From Treponema sp. (GTDB taxonomy: Bacteria > Spirochaetota > Spirochaetia > Treponematales > Treponemataceae): a DNA stretch of 30,108 nt. Under the pieces are notes generated by a model that saw only the letters and a list, made by a program, of their open reading frames with translations, was not told where the DNA came from and made no database searches. A program made the position numbers and the translations under genes. Each line of letters begins with the position of its first letter. Within the stretch, counting starts at the first letter, position 1. The stretch spans positions 1 through 30,108 of the forward strand of contig JAEDFM010000027.1 of assembly GCA_016292805.1 (NCBI GenBank). The letters are read 5' to 3'. Shown piece after piece: positions 22,659 through 28,174 of this stretch.

Positions 22659-24006
22659 TCAACAGAGAAAATTCTTTCAGACAGGAGCAACACTTCCTGT
22701 AAAGTTTCGTATTGAAGCTTTAAAAAAACTTAAGGCAAACATTTTAGCAAACGAAAAAGAAATTGCCGCTGCAATTACAGCCGATCTTGGTAAAAGCGAA
22801 ACAGAAGCTTTTATGTGCGAAATTGGTCTTGTAATTACAGAGATTTCTTATATGCTTAAACATGTAAGAAAGTTTGCCAAAGATAAAACTGTTTCAACTC
22901 CACTTTCCAATTTCCCAGCTCACAGTTTTGTGAAAAGCTCTCCATACGGAAATGTTTTAATTATGAGTCCTTGGAACTATCCATTCCTTTTGACTCTTGA
23001 TCCTTTAGTAGATGCAATTTCTGCTGGAAACACAGTAGTTGTTAAACCAAGTGCTTATTCACCTGCCACTTCAGCTGCAATAGAAAAAGTTTTACAAGAA
23101 ACATTTGCTCCAGAATATGTTGCCGTAGTAACAGGGGGCCGTGCAGAAAATGCCTGTCTTTTAGAACAGAAGTTTGACTATATTTTCTTTACAGGAAGCC
23201 AGGCTGTAGGTAAGGAAGTGCTTCGTCATGCTGCAGAATACCTTACACCTTGTACTTTGGAACTCGGGGGAAAATCACCTTGTATCATCGATTCATCTGC
23301 AAAAATTAAGCTGGCTGCAACTAGACTTGTGTGGGGAAAATATTTGAATTGCGGACAGACTTGTGTAGCTCCTGACTATGTTTTGTGTCATTCTTCAGTA
23401 AAGGACCAGTTCATAAAGGCTATGGCTGCAGAAATCAAGGCGCAGTTTGGGCAGGATCCTTTAGCAAATAAAGATTACGGTAAAATTATTAACCAGAAGC
23501 ACTTTGAAAGAGTTAGGGGATTGATTAATAAAGATAAGGTTGCAGTTGGTGGCCGTGTAAATGCAGAAACTCAGCAGATTGAGCCAACTGTAATGGACAA
23601 TGTTACTTGGGAAGATGCAGTTATGGGCGAAGAAATCTTTGGACCAGTTCTTCCAGTTTTAACTTTTGACTCTTACGATCAGATTTACCAGACCTTGAAC
23701 GACAAGGCAAAACCATTAGCTTTCTATTTGTTTACAGAAAACCGCAAGTTGATGAAAGAGTTTACCAGCCGTTTTAATTTTGGTGGCGGTTGTATCAACG
23801 ATTGTATTATTCACCTTGCCACAAACAATCTTGGCTTTGGTGGTTGCGGCGAAAGCGGTATGGGAGCTTATCATGGAAAAGTTGGTTTTGATACTTTCAG
23901 TACAAAGAAAAGTATTGTAAACCGTAAAACTTTCATGGATGTTCCATTAAGAAAACAGCCTTATTCCGGTCTAAAGCGCAAGCTTTTGGATTTGGTTTTA
24001 AGATAG
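22627..24006 (+). CDS. Aldehyde dehydrogenase (class 3 / fatty-aldehyde type)
   Basis: A 459-residue NAD(P)+-dependent aldehyde dehydrogenase. The oxyanion Asn117 is in SPWNYPF, the general base Glu212 in TLELGGKSP, and the catalytic Cys246 in NCGQTCVAPDY. The short length, SPYGNVLIMSPWNYPF and the hydrophobic C-terminal tail fit the ALDH3 group, which oxidises medium or long aliphatic and aromatic aldehydes. ATG 22627 has a perfect GGAGG at 22615-22619 and overlaps the alcohol dehydrogenase by 32 bases. Together they could convert an alcohol to a carboxylate, or the reverse during fermentation. Confidence 0.93.
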   Translation: MDSSKIKNVVNQQRKFFQTGATLPVKFRIEALKKLKANILANEKEIAAAITADLGKSETEAFMCEIGLVITEISYMLKHVRKFAKDKTVSTPLSNFPAHSFVKSSPYGNVLIMSPWNYPFLLTLDPLVDAISAGNTVVVKPSAYSPATSAAIEKVLQETFAPEYVAVVTGGRAENACLLEQKFDYIFFTGSQAVGKEVLRHAAEYLTPCTLELGGKSPCIIDSSAKIKLAATRLVWGKYLNCGQTCVAPDYVLCHSSVKDQFIKAMAAEIKAQFGQDPLANKDYGKIINQKHFERVRGLINKDKVAVGGRVNAETQQIEPTVMDNVTWEDAVMGEEIFGPVLPVLTFDSYDQIYQTLNDKAKPLAFYLFTENRKLMKEFTSRFNFGGGCINDCIIHLATNNLGFGGCGESGMGAYHGKVGFDTFSTKKSIVNRKTFMDVPLRKQPYSGLKRKLLDLVLR

Positions 24007-24062
24007 AATAAAAAAAGCACCTCCTAAACTTGAACTTTATTTGTCCAACTTTAGGGGTGCAC
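24007..24062 (-). terminator. Terminator of the chromate-transporter pair
   Basis: A stem of about 11 bp with one bulged base (GCACC-T-CCTAAA at about 24017-24028, TTTAGGGGTGC at 24050-24060) is followed on the minus strand by seven T. On the plus strand no T run follows, so it mainly stops the minus-strand genes. Confidence 0.75.
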
Positions 24063-24105
24063 TTCATCACAACGCTTTTTTATTTTCTGCTACTACTAAA
24101 ATCCG

Positions 24106-24672
24106 CTAGAATTTAAACAACAGTCCTATTCCGGCTCCTGCTACGAACCAGAAGAAAGGATGGATTTTTTTAAGCTTTTTAATTTGGAGTAAGAGCAGCA
24201 CAACAACACTTAAAATTATGGTGCTCCAGACAGGCTGCATCCCAGCTTCTGTAATACGAACTAAAGAAACTTTACAGATGCTGAAAACAGAAACAGCAAT
24301 AATTGCTGCAACTGCTGGACGGATTCCATTAAAAGCTGCCTGAACAGTTTTGTTTTTATTCATTTTTGCAAAGAATGCCGCAATTATACAGATGATTACC
24401 AGACTTGGAAGAACAAGACCAAATGTAGAAATGATTCCACCCCAAATTCCTAAAGTCTGGTAACCAACGTAAGTTGCCATATTAAGACCAATTGGACCAG
24501 GTGTAGATTCACTTACAGCAATCATATTTGTAAGTTCTTCTAAAGTGAACCAGTCGTATTTATTTGTAAGTTCAATTAAGTAAGGAATTGTAGCTGGACC
24601 CCCACCTACTGCAAAAAGACCAATCTTAAAAAATTCCCAGAAAATAAGGAGACCAAGGATAAAACTATTCAT
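24106..24672 (-). CDS. chrA: Chromate-type transporter, second half
   Basis: A 188-residue CHR-family membrane protein with about five helices. The family motif FFKIGLFAVGGGPATIPYL is at the N-terminus, and SESTPGPIGLNMATYVGYQ follows. It is a single-domain member. Such short proteins occur as adjacent pairs that together correspond to one full-length ChrA. The start overlaps the end of the first half by 8 bases, so the two are translationally coupled. Chromate or sulfate transport is inferred from the family; the true substrate here is unknown. Confidence 0.85.
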   Translation of the reverse strand: MNSFILGLLIFWEFFKIGLFAVGGGPATIPYLIELTNKYDWFTLEELTNMIAVSESTPGPIGLNMATYVGYQTLGIWGGIISTFGLVLPSLVIICIIAAFFAKMNKNKTVQAAFNGIRPAVAAIIAVSVFSICKVSLVRITEAGMQPVWSTIILSVVVLLLLQIKKLKKIHPFFWFVAGAGIGLLFKF

Positions 24673-25285
24673 CTTTCTTTTCCTCCTGTACTGTTTCTAC
24701 ACTTTCTGTTGATTCAGTTTTTGCTTCAGATTTTTTTGCTTGTGTAGATTTTATTAATTCAAAAATAATTCCAACAGCTGCAGCTGAAAGTACCAGTACA
24801 ATTGTTGGAAGTTTTAAAAATAAACCAACTAAAAGAACAACTGCGTAAATAATCCAGGCAAACAGATTTTTAAGGCTTTTCTTTCCCAGGTTCAGCGCAG
24901 TGTTAATAAGAAGAGCGCAAACAACACCGCGAATACCCATAATTGCGTGCTGGAACCAGACATTGTCCATAAATTGGTTAAGGCAGGCTGCAATTGCAGT
25001 AATAATAACCAGTGAAGGTGTTACCATTCCTAAAGTTGAAAAAATACCGCCCAGGACTTTTTCCCGTTTGTAGCCAACAAAAGTTGCGGTGTTAATGGCA
25101 ATAATTCCAGGTGTGCACTGACCAATGGCATAACAGTCTAGAAGTTCTTCTTCTGTAATCCAATTGTTTTTATCTACAAGTTCGTGTTCAAGCATTGGAA
25201 GCATTGTAAGTCCGCCTCCAAAAGTGAGTCCTCCAATTTTAAGGAAAGCCCAATATAATTTGCAAAGTTCTTTAAATTTGTTCAT
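24665..25285 (-). CDS. chrA: Chromate-type transporter, first half
   Basis: A 206-residue CHR-family protein with FLKIGGLTFGGGLTMLPML, followed by AIGQCTPGIIAINTATFVGY. About five helices precede a charged tail (about 180-206) rich in Lys, Glu and Ser that ends EEKKDE. It pairs with the second half at 24106. The ATG at 25285 has only AGG nearby, and the -10 box TAGAAT (plus 25292-25297) ends six bases before it, so the transcript may begin at the start codon. Confidence 0.85.
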   Translation of the reverse strand: MNKFKELCKLYWAFLKIGGLTFGGGLTMLPMLEHELVDKNNWITEEELLDCYAIGQCTPGIIAINTATFVGYKREKVLGGIFSTLGMVTPSLVIITAIAACLNQFMDNVWFQHAIMGIRGVVCALLINTALNLGKKSLKNLFAWIIYAVVLLVGLFLKLPTIVLVLSAAAVGIIFELIKSTQAKKSEAKTESTESVETVQEEKKDE

Positions 25286-25291
25286 AGGCCT

Positions 25292-25320
25292 ATTCTAGAG
25301 GTTTTCACAGAGGAAGTCAT
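25292..25320 (-). promoter_or_regulatory. Promoter of the chromate-transporter pair, near-leaderless
   Basis: On the minus strand ATGACT (plus 25315-25320), a 17-bp spacer and TAGAAT (plus 25292-25297). Seven bases downstream of the -10 is the A of the ATG. Confidence 0.5.
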
Positions 25321-25460
25321 TAGGGGAAATTCTTTGCGCAAAGGATTGGAGCAACTGCGAAGCAGTCCACCGGAGCCAGCGTGAAACGATGGCGAGGAGG
25401 ATGGAGCGATAGCGGAATTGCGGAAAGCCTGGTTTTGCGGAGCAAAATGCGCCAGGAATA
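25321..25460. other. GC-rich non-coding island with hairpins
   Basis: Between the GNAT stop and the chromate promoter the base composition shifts to GC-rich. The island holds the 12-bp palindrome CTTTGCGCAAAG (25332-25343) and the nested hairpin CCTGG-TTTTGC / GCAAAA-N4-CCAGG (25428-25456). The open frames through it are low in plausibility. It may be an intergenic repeat related in style to 27990-28110. Confidence 0.45.
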
Positions 25461-25465
25461 TTTAT

Positions 25466-26032
25466 TTAGATTTGATTTGAGAAAGGTTTGACTTCGGGCT
25501 GGTTTTCTATGTGTTCGCCAAGCATTTTTTCCATCCACACCATATTGTACCAGCGATTGAATTTGAAGCCGCACTGGTGGAACTCGCCAACCAGGTGGTA
25601 GCCCATTTTTTCGTGGAAGAGGACGCTGTTTTTGGTAAGGTATTCATCTTCGACGGCGGGGCAGGCGATGCAGGCGTTGGAATTAAGGACGCCCTGTGCG
25701 GCAAGGAGTTCTTCCAGTTTAAGCAGGAGGGCTTTGCCAATTCCCATTTTGTGGCGGTCCATGGCAACATAAATTGAAGTTTCGATTGCCCACTGGTAAG
25801 CGGCCCGGGATTTAAATGGGCTGGCATAAGCGTAACCTACTGGCTGACCATTTTGTTCGGCAACGATGTATGGAAATTTTTTAAGGGTTGTCTGGATGCG
25901 GCAGGTGAATTCTTCCAGGGTTGGAACTTCCCATTCGAAGGTGATGGCGGTGTTTTCTACGTAAGGTTTGTAAATCTGAAGGAGGGCTGCGGCATCGGTT
26001 GGTGTGGCAACTCGTAAGGTGATGTTTTCCAT
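25466..26032 (-). CDS. GNAT N-acetyltransferase (phosphinothricin acetyltransferase-like)
   Basis: About 188 residues, GNAT fold. The N-terminus ITLRVATPTDAAALLQIYKPYVENTAITFEWEVPT matches the Pat/YncA group, whose members acetylate small amines such as methionine sulfoximine or phosphinothricin. Acetyl-CoA motif A reads YVAMDRHKMGIGKALL. The C-terminus has NSVLFHEKMGYHLVGEFHQCGFKFNRWYNMVWMEK, typical of the group. ATG 26032 is chosen because upstream Met codons have no support and a promoter places its start site on this A. No Shine-Dalgarno is present. Codons are more GC-rich than those of most neighbours, which may indicate transfer. The gene is monocistronic. Confidence 0.85.
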   Translation of the reverse strand: MENITLRVATPTDAAALLQIYKPYVENTAITFEWEVPTLEEFTCRIQTTLKKFPYIVAEQNGQPVGYAYASPFKSRAAYQWAIETSIYVAMDRHKMGIGKALLLKLEELLAAQGVLNSNACIACPAVEDEYLTKNSVLFHEKMGYHLVGEFHQCGFKFNRWYNMVWMEKMLGEHIENQPEVKPFSNQI

Positions 26033-26038
26033 AAGGTA

Positions 26039-26067
26039 AATATAATTCTTTGTGGGTTCAGTCACAA
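26039..26067 (-). promoter_or_regulatory. Promoter of the GNAT gene, leaderless
   Basis: On the minus strand TTGTGA (plus 26062-26067), a 17-bp spacer and TATATT (plus 26039-26044). The expected +1 at 26032 is exactly the A of the ATG. Confidence 0.6.
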
Positions 26068-26143
26068 TAGAAAGCTGAAAAATGTTATTCGGACTTGTTT
26101 TGGGAAAGATCATTCTAGCTTTCAAAAATAACAAAAGTCCCTA

Positions 26144-26229
26144 GTAGAAAAACTGGATATGAAGGAATGAAGAATCTGCAAATAATTGGAAAATTAATAC
26201 ATACTTCCAGTTTAAGACGGGTTTTCTAC
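26144..26229. repeat. Nested inverted repeat in the gene-free region
   Basis: GTAGAAAA (26144-26151) pairs with TTTTCTAC (26222-26229), and AAACTGG (26150-26156) pairs with CCAGTTT (26207-26213) inside it. This could be a structured RNA or an element end; no gene or T run is attached. It is the first recognisable structure in the 855-base stretch 26033-26887. Confidence 0.35.
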
Positions 26230-26285
26230 CAGCTGGATACCTCATTGGCTGGGGGGCGGTAAGGAAATTAGCTTTCTGTGCTCAG

Positions 26286-26500
26286 TGGATGGCGGTTGGT
26301 TGCTGGCGGCTAGTGGCTGCTGGTGGTGGCTGGTTGCTGGCTGCTGGTGGCGGCTGGCGGCTGGTTGCTGGCTGCTGGTGGCTGCTGGTGGCGGCTGGTG
26401 GCTGTTTGCTGGTTGCCGGTGGTTGGTTGCCGGTGGTTGGCGCCTGGCGGCTAATGGCTGGTTATTGGCGGTTGGCGGTTGGCGGCGTTGTTAGTGGTGC
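26286..26500. repeat. G/T-rich low-complexity tandem repeat
   Basis: About 210 bases of degenerate GGC/TGG/TTGC units. A 24-base block occurs at 26328-26351 and 26359-26382 (31-base period), and GGTTGCCGGTGGTTG is tandemly repeated near 26411-26440. The plus strand has almost no A. Frames through it give only Trp/Gly/Ala/Leu repeats and are not credible proteins. Many GG doublets could form two-tetrad quadruplexes. Confidence 0.75.
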
Positions 26501-26508
26501 CGGGGGGG

Positions 26509-26899
26509 CATACAGAAGTTTGTATTTAGCAAAAAATGTATGTGGGGTTTTGTGCAGATTTTATGAAAGGGCATGCAGAATAGGTTTAGTTTTGGAAAAT
26601 GTATGTGAAAATTTGGAAGGCGTGGTGTGTTGGAGCGGTAAAAGCTTATTATGGACATACAAAAATATTTGAATAGGGAAAAATGTATGTGATGGGATTA
26701 GATTTTTCTGGGTTGTTGTGGAATTAGGGCATACATTTTTGGGAAAAAAACTAAAAATGTATGTCGGAATGGAAAATGACAGCTCTAAAAAGTTGAGGAA
26801 GGCATATTTTTTCATAAATTTTGAAAAAAAATACTGAAATTTTGTAAAAAGTGATTTTCGCAGGACATATTATATAGGGGTGTTAATGTGAAAATTATA
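26509..26899. repeat. Upstream array of 34-bp CATAC-N24-GTATG palindromes
   Basis: Clear units at 26509-26542, 26572-26605 (CATGCA left end), 26656-26689 and 26730-26763. Each is exactly 34 bp, with CATACA at the left end (CATGCA in unit 2) and TGTATG at the right, usually flanked by GG on the left and TG on the right. Degenerate units follow at 26803-26836 (CATATT to ATACTG) and 26866-26899 (CATATT, right half poor), the latter over the start of paralogue B. Start-to-start steps are 63, 84, 74, 73 and 63 bp, close to 6, 8, 7, 7 and 6 turns of 10.5 bp. Spacers share no sequence, so this is not CRISPR. Interpretation as binding sites is inference. Confidence 0.85.
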
Positions 26900-27667
26900 G
26901 ATTTACTTGAAAATTATAAGTTGGAGTTGGAACAGAAGATTTCTGTGGCTAGTAAAATGTCTGCCCATCTTCCGAAAGGTACGGTGAGAATTATTAAGCA
27001 CAAGGGTAAACCTCAATATTATCTGGTGGGTGAAAAAATATCTTACCTAACTAAAAAAGACATGAAGCTGGTAAAAGAACTGGCGCAGCGGGAATATAAC
27101 AGAAAGGTGCTGATAAGACTTAAGGCGCAGCTGAAATCATGTAAGGGCTTTCTTAAGATTTGCCAGAAGAATAAATTGGAAGCTCCTTTTGAAAGGGCAA
27201 GTTTTTATAGGAAAGCTTTGATAACACCATTGTTTACCAGTGATTTTGAGTTTGGAAGGCAATGGAAGCTTTTGGAATATGAACAAAAATCTTTTAGTGA
27301 GAATGCACCTGAATATTATACTTCTTCTGGGTTAAGGGTACGGTCTAAGTCAGAAATAATTATTGGTGATGTTCTTGAGCGGCTGGGGATTTATTTTAGG
27401 TATGAGTTTCCGCTGAAAATGAATAATGGAGTGGAGCTGCATCCTGATTTTTACTGTTTGAATGTACGGACCAGGCAAGAATTTGTGTGGGAGCATTTTG
27501 GTATGATGGATGACTTGGAGTATGTTCAGCGGGCTGTTGAGAAACAGGTTCTTTATGCAAAAAATGGCTGGCTTATTGGGAAAAATCTGATTTTTACGAT
27601 GGAGACTATGTACAGCCCGCTGAATTCCAAGATGATTGAGAAAATTGTAAGGGAGTGTTTAATGTAA
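26888..27667 (+). CDS. PD-(D/E)XK nuclease-like protein, paralogue B, inside the palindrome array
   Basis: A 259-residue protein with a helical, basic N-terminus (about 1-30) and the block LPKGTVRIIKHKGKPQYYL (28-46). An AQREY helix follows, then a C-terminal nuclease-like region. The putative active site is Glu156 (RVRSKSE), Asp187 (HPDFYCLNVRTR) and Glu202 (FVWEHFG), the order E...D...E seen in PD-(D/E)XK enzymes. The usual Lys is not obvious. Paralogue A shares these blocks but lost two acidic residues. The start is GTG 26888 with AGGGG at 26876-26880. Codons favour G at the third position, unlike most neighbours, and arrays of 34-bp palindromes lie on both sides, suggesting acquisition as a unit. 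The biological role is unknown. Confidence 0.6.
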   Translation: MKIIDLLENYKLELEQKISVASKMSAHLPKGTVRIIKHKGKPQYYLVGEKISYLTKKDMKLVKELAQREYNRKVLIRLKAQLKSCKGFLKICQKNKLEAPFERASFYRKALITPLFTSDFEFGRQWKLLEYEQKSFSENAPEYYTSSGLRVRSKSEIIIGDVLERLGIYFRYEFPLKMNNGVELHPDFYCLNVRTRQEFVWEHFGMMDDLEYVQRAVEKQVLYAKNGWLIGKNLIFTMETMYSPLNSKMIEKIVRECLM

Positions 27668-27713
27668 ATGCTGTGTTTTTAATAATTAGGAATAGTATTT
27701 TTTGGAATGGAGG

Positions 27714-27979
27714 CATACAGAATTAGAGAATGTGCGAAAAATGTATGTGCTTTGTGGAATGAGGTGGAGTTAATTTATGGGGATTGGCATACATTTTTTT
27801 TAGAAAATGAAAAAATGTATGTGTAAATGGAGTTTTGAAAAGTAAAAAAATGTGTTTTAAGGGGAAAGTGGCATATTTTATGTGGTAAATAAATTATAAA
27901 GTATGTGAATTGAAAAGTAAGACGGAGTTAAAGGGAAGAGAATGACATACATTTATGGCAGAAAAGATTGAAATGTATG
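27714..27979. repeat. Downstream array of 34-bp CATAC-N24-GTATG palindromes
   Basis: Units at 27714-27747, 27788-27821, 27872-27905 (CATATT to AGTATG) and 27946-27979, each exactly 34 bp. Steps are 74, 84 and 74 bp, about 7, 8 and 7 helical turns. Spacers are 40, 50 and 40 bp, nearly without cytosine on the plus strand, and differ in sequence. With the upstream array the sites bracket paralogue B, as multiple recombinase sites bracket some transposons. Confidence 0.85.
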
Positions 27980-27989
27980 TGCAGGTGAA

Positions 27990-28120
27990 GAAGGAAGGGG
28001 GGAGTGGGCCCGAGCATGGAGCTGCGCCGCAGGCGGCCACTGGACTGAGCGAATGAGCAGGTGCGAATGAGCGAGGGAAGCGGCTGACCGTTAGGGAACA
28101 GCGGAACGCGAGTTGGAGGG
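27990..28120. other. GC-rich island before aspS
   Basis: After the cytosine-poor array the composition switches to GC-rich. GCGAATGAGC occurs twice within about 25 bases (near 28038 and 28052), and GC-rich palindromic pieces such as GCGCCGC lie before it. No credible coding frame or RNA gene is recognised. The remainder of 27668-28174 holds the array and the aspS promoter. Confidence 0.4.
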
Positions 28121-28138
28121 TTTACTGGCCTGAAAATA

Positions 28139-28167
28139 TTGTAAAAAATCTTCTATATCATTAAAAT
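28139..28167 (+). promoter_or_regulatory. Promoter of aspS, leaderless
   Basis: TTGTAA (28139-28144), a 17-bp spacer and TAAAAT (28162-28167). The expected +1 is 28174-28175, the A of ATG 28175. No Shine-Dalgarno sequence is present. Confidence 0.6.
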
Positions 28168-28174
28168 GATTTTT

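Noticed and set aside
25320..25574. Minus-strand open frame in the GC-rich island
   Set aside because: It overlaps the GNAT gene in another frame and its composition is that of repetitive GC-rich DNA.
26033..26134. Longer N-terminus for the GNAT protein
   Set aside because: The extra 34 residues lack family similarity and lie across the promoter.
26285..26672. Open frames encoding Trp/Gly/Ala/Leu-rich proteins
   Set aside because: They are products of the G/T-rich tandem repeat, in two overlapping frames on the same strand, without a ribosome site or recognisable domain.
26509..27979. CRISPR array
   Set aside because: Repeats share only their 5-6-bp ends and length, not the internal sequence, spacers vary from 29 to 50 bp, and no cas genes are present.
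26509..27979. Integron attC sites
   Set aside because: No RYYRAC-type core sites, no integrase and no cassette-sized genes between the palindromes.
26509..27979. Tandem terminators or RNA hairpins
   Set aside because: Six-bp AT-rich stems with 22-base loops and no consistent T run would be weak in RNA; the fixed 34-bp length and phasing point to DNA binding.
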